63,141 bases of DNA from Psychrobacter cibarius (GTDB taxonomy: Bacteria > Pseudomonadota > Gammaproteobacteria > Pseudomonadales > Moraxellaceae): positions 1 to 63,141 of the forward strand of contig NZ_JABASQ010000018.1 in assembly GCF_016107535.1 (NCBI RefSeq), read 5' to 3'. Of the stretch, positions 1-8,469 are shown one piece after another; position 1 is the first letter of the stretch; each line of letters starts with the position of its first letter. The notes under the pieces are model-generated. The model ran no database searches. It had not been told where the DNA came from and worked only from the letters and a program-made list of their open reading frames with translations. The position numbers and the translations under genes are program-made.

Positions 1-83
1 ATAAGCTCAAACAAAGTTATGAGAACACAGTGGCTCTCGCTTGTGCCTATATCTGGCTGAAATTATGAATGTTCAACACGCCC
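1..83 (+). mobile_element. Right end of an IS5-like insertion sequence (truncated by window edge)
   Basis: A transposase-like C-terminus (3-68) is followed by ACACGCCC at 76-83. This is the reverse complement of the GGGCGTGT that begins near 63058 at the other window edge. Read inward, the two ends share the first 8 bases and 12 of 17 overall, as expected for imperfect terminal inverted repeats. The flanking bases are TAG here and TTA at the other end, compatible with a short TA-type target duplication. The family assignment is inference; the inner part of the element is outside the window. Confidence 0.45.
3..68 (+). CDS. Transposase C-terminal fragment (partial)
   Basis: An open frame enters from the left edge and stops with TGA at 66-68. 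The 21 residues include ENTVALACAYIWLKL, which resembles the extreme C-terminus of IS5-family DDE transposases (a hydrophobic LAC..IWLKL helix after the last catalytic segment). No catalytic residue is visible, so the family call rests on this short tail and on the adjacent inverted-repeat-like end at 76-83. It could instead be a chance open frame. Confidence 0.4.
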   Translation, partial: KLKQSYENTVALACAYIWLKL

Positions 84-106
84 TAGTAAATACATTATTA
101 AATACC

Positions 107-137
107 AAAAAAAGTCCTCAATTGAGGACTTTTTTTA
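107..137. terminator. Bidirectional rho-independent terminator
   Basis: A perfect palindrome AGTCCTCAATTGAGGACT is preceded by an A run and followed by a T run, so it can act on both strands. It lies just downstream of the minus-strand DUF1328 gene. Confidence 0.75.
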
Positions 138-159
138 TTTAACAATCTACAGTCATTAA

Positions 160-315
160 TTACATCTTGCGGCTTACAAATGCCACAATAAATAAAATGA
201 CAGCGACTGCTAAGAAAATATATGCCAGATTAGCAGACAATCCTGCGACACCGCCAAAACCCAACAAACTTGCTAACAATGCAATTACGGCAAAAATAAT
301 AGCCCAGCGAAACAT
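160..315 (-). CDS. DUF1328 / YtjA-family small membrane protein
   Basis: A 51-residue protein starting [20 protein letters not shown] and ending FVSRKM. The composition is two hydrophobic segments (about residues 4-22 and 28-47) separated by a glycine-rich turn (GFGGVAG). This is the typical layout and N-terminus of the DUF1328 (YtjA/PA5482-like) inner-membrane family, whose function is unknown. A good ribosome binding site (AAGGAGA) lies 7-8 bases upstream of the ATG. It stands alone: its terminator is at 107-137 and the next gene is divergent. A 63-codon plus-strand frame over the same bases is its antisense shadow. Confidence 0.85.
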   Translation of the reverse strand: MFRWAIIFAVIALLASLLGFGGVAGLSANLAYIFLAVAVILFIVAFVSRKM

Positions 316-873
316 AACCTTCTCCTTAAAAATTATTATTAGAAAACCAGATATTTAGATTGATGCAATCGACAATTATTAATAAGAAATAATTACTATT
401 ATTAATGACTGCCTTGCTCTCTCTAAGGTTCCTTTTTCTTTACTTTTTGTTTTTTTAATACTTATTAGTTTTTCAACCATTATTACTGCTTACGACCATA
501 GATTAGCAATATTTATCTTTAGAAAACGTTCATTTTGGTAATGATATCGGTAGGTTATGTAACCTTTGTAGCAAATCTTAACATCGAACCTTTTTTTCAT
601 CCCTTTATGGGAGTTATGTGTATAGATGGTTAGTTATCACTTAGCCATCAACATTTTCATCATATAATCTGCTATAAACAGTAACTTACAAGTCATTTTT
701 ACTGGTCAAAAATACTTTAATATATCTTTTTCAGGCAGATATAAGTCTGAGTCATGACTTATATAGTTAACCTGATTTCTATCAAAAAATCAGACCTCAA
801 ACTCTGACTGTTAAATGGCAACAAATTTTAAACGTCACACGACTCATCAAAACATCTATTAAGGATAATAAAT
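316..873. other. Intergenic, divergent promoter region
   Basis: About 560 AT-rich bases between the minus-strand DUF1328 gene and the plus-strand oxidoreductase gene. It must hold promoters for both, but I could not pick a convincing -35/-10 pair. No further gene, tandem repeat or strong hairpin was seen. Confidence 0.5.
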
Positions 874-2160
874 ATGGATACCAATACGGATACCTCGAAC
901 AATACACGACAGCGTAGCGATGAAAAGCGTCCTTACGCGGTCGTCTTATATGGTGCAACCAGCTTTGTTGGTCAAATTACAGCACACTATTTAACAGAGT
1001 TTCTATCTAATACTAAAGACAAAGAGGGCTCCGATGTCACGTGGGCGATTGCTGGGCGTGATGAAGAAAAATTGAACGAATTGCAATCTAAACTTGGCAG
1101 CACTGTCGATATTATTCTTGCTAATAGTGACGATGCGGATAGCCTTGATGAGATGACCAAACAAACCCAAGTCATCATTTCAACCGTCGGTCCTTATCTT
1201 AAATACGGTGAGCCGCTGATCAAATCTTGTACCACTCATGGGACAGATTATGTCGACCTCACCGGTGAAGCCATATTCATCAAAGACATGATGGACAAGT
1301 ATCAGGACGCGGCAAAGCAAAGCGGCGCTCGTATTGTCAACTCGTGTGGCTTTGATTCGATTCCATCGGATTTGGGCGTCTACTTTACCCAAACCCAAGC
1401 AGAAAAGAAATTTGGTCGCGCTTGTGATGTGATTCATATGCGTGTCAAAGCGGCGAAAGGCGGTCTATCAGGTGGCACCATTGCCTCGATGGCGACTATT
1501 TTTGAAGAAGTTGGAAAGGACAAGTCACGTCGTAAGCAGGTAGCAAATCCTTATCTACTCAATGATGACAAAGATGCGCCAAACGTGCGCCAAGCTAATG
1601 TCAGTAAGCCAGAATACGATAGTGACCACAAACGCTGGCTTGCACCTTTTGTCATGGCCAGTATCAATACCCGTATCGTGCATCGCACCAACCAATTGCT
1701 TGGCTATGAATATGGTCGTGACTTTAAATATGACGAAGCAATGTGGATGCAAGATGGTGTAAAAGGTCAATTATCAAGCTATGCAATGAGCGCCGGCTTG
1801 TTTGGATTTGCCACTGCTATGATGGTCAAACCGAGCCGTGAATTATTAGCTAAGCACGTGCTACCCAAGTCAGGTTCTGGTCCGTCTGCAGAAGAGCAAG
1901 CAAACGGTTACTTTGACATTCGCCTCTTTGGAGAAACAGCTAATAAAGACACCATCAATACGAAAGTAACGGGTGATAAAGATCCAGGTTACGGCAGTAC
2001 CTCGCGTATGCTAGCGCAAGCAGCGTTATGCTTAGCACAAGATATCAGCAAAGAAGAAGTTGGTGGTGGTTTTTGGACGCCAGCCTCTGCCATGGGTAAT
2101 CATCTACTAGCACGTTTAGAAGAGCATGCGGGTCTTAGTTTTGAAGTTGTCGATTCGTAA
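874..2160 (+). CDS. Saccharopine dehydrogenase-like NAD(P)-binding oxidoreductase
   Basis: A 428-residue soluble protein. The N-terminus (about 21-40) has a Rossmann-type nucleotide-binding loop in the form GATSFVGQ. It continues with the AGRDEEKL segment and the STVGPYLKYGEPL segment typical of the saccharopine dehydrogenase NADP-binding family, including mycobacterial trans-acting enoyl reductases and eukaryotic SCCPDH. Length matches that subfamily. The substrate is unknown: classic lysine-pathway saccharopine dehydrogenase is unlikely because no lysine genes are nearby. The start is supported by AAGGA at 861-865. It is a single-gene unit ending at the terminator at 2212-2242. Family assignment is firm; the biochemical role is not. 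Confidence 0.85.
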   Translation: MDTNTDTSNNTRQRSDEKRPYAVVLYGATSFVGQITAHYLTEFLSNTKDKEGSDVTWAIAGRDEEKLNELQSKLGSTVDIILANSDDADSLDEMTKQTQVIISTVGPYLKYGEPLIKSCTTHGTDYVDLTGEAIFIKDMMDKYQDAAKQSGARIVNSCGFDSIPSDLGVYFTQTQAEKKFGRACDVIHMRVKAAKGGLSGGTIASMATIFEEVGKDKSRRKQVANPYLLNDDKDAPNVRQANVSKPEYDSDHKRWLAPFVMASINTRIVHRTNQLLGYEYGRDFKYDEAMWMQDGVKGQLSSYAMSAGLFGFATAMMVKPSRELLAKHVLPKSGSGPSAEEQANGYFDIRLFGETANKDTINTKVTGDKDPGYGSTSRMLAQAALCLAQDISKEEVGGGFWTPASAMGNHLLARLEEHAGLSFEVVDS

Positions 2161-2211
2161 GATTACCCATTTATAAATCGAAGCAATCTACCTCTTAACA
2201 TCTAATTAATG

Positions 2212-2242
2212 ACCGTATCTTAGCAACGAGATACGGTTTTTT
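2212..2242 (+). terminator. Rho-independent terminator
   Basis: A 9-bp stem ACCGTATCT/AGATACGGT with an 8-base loop, followed by a T run, 51 bases after the oxidoreductase stop codon. Confidence 0.85.
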
Positions 2243-2429
2243 ATTGCCTATTTTTCCTCATTATTCAGATTTAAATCTTTTGAGCGATTGTTAATGAATA
2301 ATAATAACGTGATTCTTTGGTAAACGATATTGGCACTTCTTGCCTTTTTAATACATTAAGCTACACATTTCTAGAATAATGTCACAGCCATATTGCAGTG
2401 AATGACGTAGGATAAAAAAGGTTAGGCAA

Positions 2430-2459
2430 CTTTTTACCCCATATCTTTTTACCCCATAT
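2430..2459. repeat. 15-bp tandem duplication
   Basis: Two exact adjacent copies of CTTTTTACCCCATAT. Non-coding. Confidence 0.8.
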
Positions 2460-2634
2460 TGCATAGCAGCTTTGAGAGGAATAATTGGCTCATTAATATT
2501 CCATTTAGACTTTAAACGCGTCAGAGTAATTTTCTAGTGGAATAAAAATCATATTAATAAAAATTAAGTTTTACTTATTTATCATAAATTTGGAATAAAT
2601 CAATAGACCCTCATCTAATTAAAAGGAAATAACA

Positions 2635-3474
2635 ATGAAAATCAATATATTAACCGCTGCTGTGATGACATCTGGTCTTGCTATGTTTGCAAGCTCTGCT
2701 AACGCCGCTATGACTACCGATAGCCACGGCAATGTTGGCTATGACAGTTATGAGGAGTGTGTCACCGCTGTCAAAGACGGTTCGGCCAAATTTTATACCC
2801 CTTATACTTATCAAAACCCAAAGCGCCAAGCAGGTGAAGCGACTGTCAAAAAAATGCGTTTGTCTGAAGTGATGATTCCTCAAACAGTGGTCAATGCAAA
2901 CAACTTAACAGCCAGTAATTACTCAGCAGGTGCTTGTGATCTAGGGGTTGGGCAGTCAAATGGTCGCTATGGTGTTTCGGGTGCATTGGTTGGGAAATAC
3001 GTCCCTATTGCCGCTGATATGCCTGTCAACGTCTATATGGACAAGGCTGGCAATCCAGTACGTTTAAGCATGCAGCAGTGCGATAACCACTTCGGTGCCA
3101 AGTTTCCAACGCCTATTACGAGCGAAACAAAAGAAGCTGAAGCACCAGAAGCACAACTCGCGATTATCGAAGATCGCCGTGTAGAGCCTGTCATCATTGA
3201 AACCACACGTGTTATCCGCCCTACTAAATATAGTGTCAAAGAAGTCATCATCGTACCAAAAGATCAAATCAAGCGAGTAAACACAGCGTCAGGTACAGCC
3301 ATTGCTATCGAAGACGAGGCTAATCGTACTGTAATCGTTGGTGAAGAAGCAGATGCGGATGTCATCGACAATACTGAAATCAATCAAACCTTCCCAGTCA
3401 TTCGTGTTCCTAGTAGCAGCACTCAACAACGCGTCGTTGATCCAAACACTGGCAAGTATATCGTTATTGAATAA
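2635..3474 (+). CDS. Exported protein of unknown function
   Basis: 279 residues with a clear Sec signal peptide: MKIN, a hydrophobic stretch to about residue 20, and likely cleavage after ANA near residue 25. The mature protein has three spaced cysteines (in EECV, GACDLG and QQCDNHF). An N-terminal segment to about residue 155 looks folded, and the C-terminal half is rich in Val, Ile and acidic residues, ending VVDPNTGKYIVIE. I do not recognise a named domain. It is probably periplasmic or surface-exposed, since no transmembrane segment or lipobox is seen. The ribosome binding site AAGGAA is at 2623-2628. It is followed by another exported protein gene, but 450 bases separate them. Confidence 0.7.
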   Translation: MKINILTAAVMTSGLAMFASSANAAMTTDSHGNVGYDSYEECVTAVKDGSAKFYTPYTYQNPKRQAGEATVKKMRLSEVMIPQTVVNANNLTASNYSAGACDLGVGQSNGRYGVSGALVGKYVPIAADMPVNVYMDKAGNPVRLSMQQCDNHFGAKFPTPITSETKEAEAPEAQLAIIEDRRVEPVIIETTRVIRPTKYSVKEVIIVPKDQIKRVNTASGTAIAIEDEANRTVIVGEEADADVIDNTEINQTFPVIRVPSSSTQQRVVDPNTGKYIVIE

Positions 3475-3928
3475 GACTCTAATGAAATATAAACGAACAA
3501 GATTCGTTGAGACATCATTGGTATAAGAATTAGAGATAGGAAAGTAGAAAACAATACTATTTTTCTATCTGACAATAACCATACAATAGTTGCACAAAGT
3601 CACCTGATAACATCCGTCTGTTAGAATTTTAATCTATGGACTACTGAACTAACGCTTGTTTAGTTGGTATTCTCCCCTTTAGATTTTTATCACTGATTTA
3701 GGTCAGCTTATAAAGCTCTTTATCCAAATCCATCATGATAGTCTCTTAATGGTTATCATGATTTTATTTTGTCTACCAATTAAATGTTAGATATATTAAA
3801 TATATAGATTTGAATTACTAAATGAATGTGTGATATGCAACGGCTGTATACAGCAGTTAGCAACATAAGCGTCAAGTTTGAAATTTTTTAAGCTGACATT
3901 ATAAGATTGTAAATTAAGGAATTGATTA
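3475..3928. other. Intergenic region
   Basis: About 450 AT-rich bases between two exported-protein genes. The only structure noticed is a 9-bp inverted repeat, ATCATGATA (3732-3740) and TATCATGAT (3754-3762), which could form a small hairpin. No convincing gene. Confidence 0.45.
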
Positions 3929-4339
3929 ATGAAAAAAAGTACTCTGTCTTTATCGCTACTGATTGGCGCTGCGCTCACTATCCCAAGTTTGGCTATGGCA
4001 GCACCTGCTGATACTGCAGCAGTAGATGTGCAATCAGCGGCTACTGCCACCACACTTGAGATGGAAGGTGACAATACAAATAATGCTTCAGCAGACAATC
4101 AATCTAGCCCATTTCAGATTAGTGAGACACAGATTATCTCAAGAGCAAGCGTTAACAACAGTGCTGAGCAACAGCCGATGACTACTGAGCTTCAAGCTGA
4201 GCAAGAAGCAATGGATGCCGAGCAAGAGTTGATTCAAGATTCTGAAGAAGCGATGCAAGAAGAAGCGATGCAAGAAGAAGACTCGTTAGACACACAAGAA
4301 GAATTACAAGAAGCTGAAGAAGCCACAGAAGAATTATAG
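3929..4339 (+). CDS. Small exported acidic Gln/Glu-rich protein
   Basis: 136 residues. A signal peptide (MKKS, hydrophobic core, likely cut after AMA near residue 25) precedes a low-complexity mature part dominated by Glu, Gln, Ala and Asp. Near the C-terminus the pentapeptide EAMQE occurs twice in tandem, encoded by an exact 15-bp duplication (4247-4261 and 4262-4276). No domain is recognised and the mature part is probably disordered, strongly acidic and periplasmic. AAGGA at 3916-3920 supports the start. The terminator at 4467-4497 lies downstream and is shared with tex on the other strand. Confidence 0.65.
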   Translation: MKKSTLSLSLLIGAALTIPSLAMAAPADTAAVDVQSAATATTLEMEGDNTNNASADNQSSPFQISETQIISRASVNNSAEQQPMTTELQAEQEAMDAEQELIQDSEEAMQEEAMQEEDSLDTQEELQEAEEATEEL

Positions 4340-4466
4340 AATACGAAATAAAGTACGATATGAACCCCGCTGTTAACTGAAATCATTGAAAAGAGGTTAT
4401 TCAGCGAGTTAGGTTTGAGCAGTTATCAGTGTTCATTAACAATTTCTATTTTTAAATAAATTCCAT

Positions 4467-4497
4467 AAAAAAGGCAGCCTAATGGCTGCCTTTTTTA
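4467..4497. terminator. Bidirectional rho-independent terminator
   Basis: The stem AAGGCAGCC/GGCTGCCTT with loop TAAT is flanked by A and T runs. It serves both the acidic exported protein (plus) and tex (minus). Confidence 0.85.
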
Positions 4498-4513
4498 TCA
4501 CTATTAATATTAA

Positions 4514-7063
4514 CTATTTTTTGGTTTTAGTCACGCCAGCTTCCTGTAACAGCGCCCCAAGCGTACCCATTTTTCTAGGCGCTTCTGCTTTATCAGCCCT
4601 TGGCGCTTTGCTACGATCATTATTAGCATGGTCTTTATCCTGACGATTACCGCGAGATTTCGACGGGCGCTTATCAGGCGCTGGACGGCTACTGTTTGGG
4701 CGTTTACTATTTGCATGATCGCTACGTGGACGACTGACCTTCTCATCATTACCAGCACTTTCAGCCGCTTTCGCTGCTGGGCGCGCAGGCTTTTCAGATT
4801 CTGGCTTCATACTAAAGCCGATACGACCACGTTTTTCATCGATAGAAATGACACGTACCGAGACGATATCGCCTGGTTTGACACGGTTCATCGGGTCTGC
4901 GACAAAGTCATTGGCCATCTGTGAGATATGTACCAAACCATCCTGATGAACGCCAACATCAACGAAGCAACCGAAGGCTGTCACATTGGTCACCACGCCT
5001 TCAAGCTGCATACCCTCGCTCAAGTCTTTAATACTGTTAACGTCTTCACGGAAGTTAGCAGTCTTAAATTCAGGACGTGGGTCGCGTGCTGGTTTGGCTA
5101 GCTCATCGATGATAGCAGTTACACTAATATTGTCATCATTAGCAGCCAGTGCAGTGCTATCTATCGTATTTAGTACGCCGTCATTACCGATGACTTCTGG
5201 CAATGCCTTACCAGTTTGTGCCAATAAGCTATCGACCAGCGCATAGCTTTCTGGATGCACACCAGTGGCATCAAGGGGATTACTACCACCATGGATACGC
5301 AAGAAGCCTGCTGCTTGTTCAAAGGTCTTAGCGCCTAAGCGTGGAACGTTTTTTAATGATTCACGACTTTCAAAAGCACCATGCTCTTTACGATAGGTCA
5401 CGATTTGCTGCGCGACGTTTTTATTCAAACCAGCGATATGTGCCAAGATAGCAGGGCTTGCAGTATTTACATCAACGCCAACCGCATTTACGCTATCTTG
5501 CGTGACTTTATCAAGACTATCTGCCAATTGCGTTTGGTTGACATCATGCTGATATTGACCAACGCCAATGGCTTTTGGATCAACCTTGACCAATTCTGAC
5601 AATGGATCTTGTAAGCGACGGGCGATAGAAACCGCACCGCGTACCGAAACGTCTAAGTTACCAAGCTCGTCAGTGGCAAGCTCACTGGCTGAATAAACAG
5701 ACGCACCTGACTCATTGACGATAACTGATTTGGCTTGTAATTCAGAGTTGGCAGCCAAAATTTCTTTAATCATCGCATCTGTTTCGCGGCTCGCCGTACC
5801 ATTACCGATAGCCACCAAATCAACGTGGTAAGTACTCAATAATTCATCGATGACTTTTTTGGCTTCATCCATCTTATTATCAGGGGCAAATGGATAAACG
5901 GTTGCGACGACAGGCTTGTCTTCGCTGTCTAACATGACGTGACCTTGAGCATCGACGATGGCCATTTTTACGCCATGACGAATGCCAGGATCAACGCCTA
6001 AAATTACTTTGCGACCGGCAGGCGCTGACATTAATAAGTGCTGCAAATTATTGGCAAATACGTCAATCGCATCCGCTTCAGCAGTCAGACGTTTTTCCGT
6101 CAATAAACGGTGTTCAATATGCGGACGCCATTTGTCTTTCCACAAACTCGTCGCCGCTTCTGTCAAAAATGCTTGACGCTCGGCTGGCGCTTTAGTATCA
6201 ACATCAAAATGCTTAATAATTTTTTCGATAAATGGCGCGTCTTCACCTTCGATTTTTAGACCCAAGACGTTTTCTTGACGACCACGTAGCATCGCTAATA
6301 AACGATGATTCGGCAGACGCGCAAGGCTTTCACTATGCTCGAAGTAATCTTTGAATTTCTCGCCGACTTCGCGTTTTTCTTCACTAGCAACGGCAGATAC
6401 GATACTGGCCGTCTTGGCAAAGCCACTGCGCAAGTTGTCTAGCAAAGCCAAAGCCTGCGTCCATTCATCAACGATGATGGCCTGTATACCAGCAAGTTGC
6501 TTGGTGATATCGCTAAAATCAACTTCGATCTCATTACCACTATCATCGGTAATGCTCGATTGAACTTGATAGTCTGCTAATGCGTCAGTTGGCGTGACGG
6601 CTTGCGTCAAGACGGCTTGCGCTGCCACATCAAGACCAGCAGCACGTGCCTTGGCGGCAGGAGAGCGGCGACGCGGGCGGTATGGCAAGTAGATGTCTTC
6701 AAGCTCAAGTTTCGACGTCGCATTATCGATACGCGTCTGTAGCTCGTCAGTCAAATTGCCCTGAGTGCTGAGCAGCTCAGTAATCTTGAGGCGACGGGTA
6801 GCCATATCGCGCTCATAATTGAGTGACTTCTCTAAAGCGCGCAATTGCGCATCGTCAAGATTCTGCGTCTTTTCTTTACGGTAACGGGCAATAAATGGAA
6901 CGGTCGCGCCTTCATCGTAAAGTTTGACAAACGCATTGACTTGAGCAGTCTTAATGCCAAGCGCGCGAGCAAGCTTGTCGTGAATATTCGCGTGTGTGGT
7001 TGCATCCAAAACCTGTGCATTTGTCGAGGTTTGAGATGGCGTTAAGGTATCAGTGCTACTCAT
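4514..7063 (-). CDS. tex: Tex, RNA-binding transcription accessory protein
   Basis: 849 residues. The order is: Tex N-terminal helical region (about 25-215), a YqgF/RNase H-like domain opening with VILGVDPGIRHGVKM (Asp358 in the first strand), tandem helix-hairpin-helix segments (about 525-590), and an S1 RNA-binding domain (about 680-750, with QLEGVVTNVTAFGCFVDVGV). This matches Tex of Bordetella and Pseudomonas, a nucleic-acid-binding factor involved in transcription and stress tolerance. The last 100 residues are a Lys/Arg/Asn/Ser/Pro-rich tail, longer than usual and probably disordered and RNA-binding. The start has no strong ribosome binding site. Monocistronic. Confidence 0.95.
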   Translation of the reverse strand: MSSTDTLTPSQTSTNAQVLDATTHANIHDKLARALGIKTAQVNAFVKLYDEGATVPFIARYRKEKTQNLDDAQLRALEKSLNYERDMATRRLKITELLSTQGNLTDELQTRIDNATSKLELEDIYLPYRPRRRSPAAKARAAGLDVAAQAVLTQAVTPTDALADYQVQSSITDDSGNEIEVDFSDITKQLAGIQAIIVDEWTQALALLDNLRSGFAKTASIVSAVASEEKREVGEKFKDYFEHSESLARLPNHRLLAMLRGRQENVLGLKIEGEDAPFIEKIIKHFDVDTKAPAERQAFLTEAATSLWKDKWRPHIEHRLLTEKRLTAEADAIDVFANNLQHLLMSAPAGRKVILGVDPGIRHGVKMAIVDAQGHVMLDSEDKPVVATVYPFAPDNKMDEAKKVIDELLSTYHVDLVAIGNGTASRETDAMIKEILAANSELQAKSVIVNESGASVYSASELATDELGNLDVSVRGAVSIARRLQDPLSELVKVDPKAIGVGQYQHDVNQTQLADSLDKVTQDSVNAVGVDVNTASPAILAHIAGLNKNVAQQIVTYRKEHGAFESRESLKNVPRLGAKTFEQAAGFLRIHGGSNPLDATGVHPESYALVDSLLAQTGKALPEVIGNDGVLNTIDSTALAANDDNISVTAIIDELAKPARDPRPEFKTANFREDVNSIKDLSEGMQLEGVVTNVTAFGCFVDVGVHQDGLVHISQMANDFVADPMNRVKPGDIVSVRVISIDEKRGRIGFSMKPESEKPARPAAKAAESAGNDEKVSRPRSDHANSKRPNSSRPAPDKRPSKSRGNRQDKDHANNDRSKAPRADKAEAPRKMGTLGALLQEAGVTKTKK

Positions 7064-7446
7064 AGACGTATCAATCGTTGAGAAATGTAGTTTTGCATTA
7101 TAGCAAAAGCTGCATGAATAAAAATCCTTTTTATCTTTTCGTTATTTATCGCTAGTTTTATGACGAAAATCGTCTCATATCATAGGTTCTGTCGCTTTGT
7201 TAAACAAACGCATACAGCATTTGTCCTGATGGGTGATGCAATTAGTGGTGCAATCTTATACACTAAAGTATCGAAGGCGCAAATATTGGTACGCGCTGAC
7301 GCATTGAACAATAGTATTCAAATTTATGATGGATTGAGACGGACCTTTACTTTTGACCACTCATTGAATAAAGACAGTTTTTCTGCTCAGGTTTTTTTGT
7401 ATAGTCGATTCAAGATAATTTAGCGATGAGGACAGCACGTTAAAAT

Positions 7447-7483
7447 ACTATAAATAGTAGACTCAACGAGCCTGACACCGTAT
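7447..7483 (+). repeat. Dispersed 37-bp repeat, copy 1
   Basis: It matches 50171-50207 at 33 of 37 positions and includes the identical core CGAGCCTGACACCGTAT. It lies in the region upstream of the OmpR-type regulator. The nature of the repeat is not known. Confidence 0.7.
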
Positions 7484-7489
7484 TTTCTT

Positions 7490-7513
7490 TATATCATTAT
7501 ATCATTATATCAT
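7490..7513. repeat. 8-bp tandem repeat, three copies
   Basis: Three exact copies of TATATCAT in the region upstream of the response-regulator gene. Confidence 0.8.
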
Positions 7514-7589
7514 TTTAACTATATAACCTTTAGCCTTGACTGTTAACGATAATTTCTACTAATAATAATTTTTATAAGAGGATGCCTGT

Positions 7590-8348
7590 ATGTCTGAAAA
7601 TAACAGCCCTGATACCTTAACTCAACGAATTTTAGTCGTTGATGACGATGCACGCTTGCGCTCTTTATTACAGCGCTTTCTAGAAGACGACGGTTTTGTC
7701 GTCCGTACCGCTCATGATGGTAGTCAAATGGACAAACTGTTACAGCGTGAGCTTTTCTCGTTGGTGGTACTCGATTTGATGCTGCCAGGCGAAGACGGCA
7801 TCAGTATCTGTAAGCGTCTACGCGAAGACAATGGTGACATTCCTATCATTATGCTGACAGCCAAAGGTGGTGATGCCGATCGTATCGCTGGTCTAGAAGC
7901 GGGCGCAGATGATTATCTGCCAAAACCCTTTAACCCAAAAGAGCTGTTGGCTCGTATTAAAGCGGTATTACGTCGTCAAAATCGCGAGCTGCCTGGCGCA
8001 CCAAGCCATCAGCTTGAAGTGGTTGAGTTTGGACCGTGGACGCTTGATTTATCGACACGTACGCTTAAACGTGACGGCAATGTTGTCACTTTAACGACAG
8101 GTGAATTTTCGGTGCTAAAAGCACTCGTGCAGCATCCACGTGAGCCGTTGACACGCGATAAATTGATGAACCTTGCGCGTGGTCGTGAATGGGGTGCGAT
8201 GGAGCGTTCTATCGACGTACAGGTATCACGTTTGCGCCGTTTGATTGAAGACAACCCTTCACAAGCGCGTTACATCCAAACCGTTTGGGGTGTAGGCTAC
8301 GTATTCGTTCCTGACGAAGCCGAAGTAGAAACCGTTAAAAGTGAGTAA
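7590..8348 (+). CDS. ompR: OmpR/PhoB-family response regulator
   Basis: 252 residues. The receiver domain (about 13-128) has the acidic pair DDD at 18-20, the phosphoacceptor Asp62 in VVLDLMLPGEDG, the conserved Thr in MLTAKGG and the Lys in LPKPF. A winged-helix DNA-binding domain follows (about 150-243), with LTTGEFSVLKALVQHP and RSIDVQVSRLRRLIE. The sequence is closest to OmpR among PhoB-type regulators as I recall them, so it probably controls envelope or osmotic-response genes. No envZ-like kinase follows; the next gene is a CobW GTPase. The kinase may lie elsewhere, or the regulator may be an orphan. The symbol is by resemblance. Confidence 0.85.
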   Translation: MSENNSPDTLTQRILVVDDDARLRSLLQRFLEDDGFVVRTAHDGSQMDKLLQRELFSLVVLDLMLPGEDGISICKRLREDNGDIPIIMLTAKGGDADRIAGLEAGADDYLPKPFNPKELLARIKAVLRRQNRELPGAPSHQLEVVEFGPWTLDLSTRTLKRDGNVVTLTTGEFSVLKALVQHPREPLTRDKLMNLARGREWGAMERSIDVQVSRLRRLIEDNPSQARYIQTVWGVGYVFVPDEAEVETVKSE

Positions 8349-8360
8349 CTTTTGACTATG

Positions 8361-8408
8361 TGTGTCCTCATTTCGAAAATTCCGATTATCGATTGAATTG
8401 AGGACACA
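8361..8408. repeat. 10-bp inverted repeat after ompR
   Basis: TGTGTCCTCA (8361-8370) and TGAGGACACA (8399-8408) are perfect inverted repeats with a 28-base loop. No T run follows, so it is not a typical intrinsic terminator, though it may end or protect the ompR mRNA. Confidence 0.5.
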
Positions 8409-8429
8409 CGCTAATATCATTTCCATTTA

Positions 8430-8469
8430 ATATAGGTCGTGTTTGATTACTCACAAATACGACCTATAT
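8430..8469 (+). promoter_or_regulatory. Strong hairpin overlapping the cobW start codon
   Basis: ATATAGGTCGT (8430-8440) pairs perfectly with ACGACCTATAT (8459-8469). The inner bases GTTTG/CAAAT extend the stem to 16 pairs (one G-U), leaving an 8-base loop. The first ATG of the CobW gene (8468-8470) is partly inside the stem, and no Shine-Dalgarno sequence is seen upstream of it. The position suggests control of translation, or an operator. There is no T run, so it is not an ordinary terminator. Confidence 0.6.

Larger units (their letters stand above)
2161..2634. other. Intergenic region with a 15-bp duplication
   Basis: About 470 AT-rich bases. Apart from the terminator at 2212-2242 it contains a perfect tandem duplication of CTTTTTACCCCATAT (2430-2459). 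It should hold the promoter of the exported protein that starts at 2635; no clear promoter motif was picked out. Confidence 0.5.
7064..7589. other. Intergenic, tex/ompR divergent region with repeats
   Basis: About 525 bases between divergent tex and the response regulator. It holds one copy of a 37-bp dispersed repeat (7447-7483, second copy at 50171-50207) and, immediately after it, three tandem copies of TATATCAT (7490-7513). An 87-codon open frame at 7160-7423 looks non-coding. Promoters for both neighbours must lie here. Confidence 0.5.

Noticed and set aside
167..358. 63-codon plus-strand frame near the left edge
   Set aside because: It is antisense to the DUF1328 gene (160-315), whose minus-strand protein is clearly recognisable.
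7160..7423. 87-codon open frame between tex and ompR
   Set aside because: No ribosome binding site, no domain-like pattern, and composition like surrounding AT-rich non-coding DNA; it overlaps the likely promoter region.
8361..8408. Intrinsic terminator for ompR
   Set aside because: A perfect 10-bp stem, but the 28-base loop and absence of a T run make it atypical; recorded as an inverted repeat instead.
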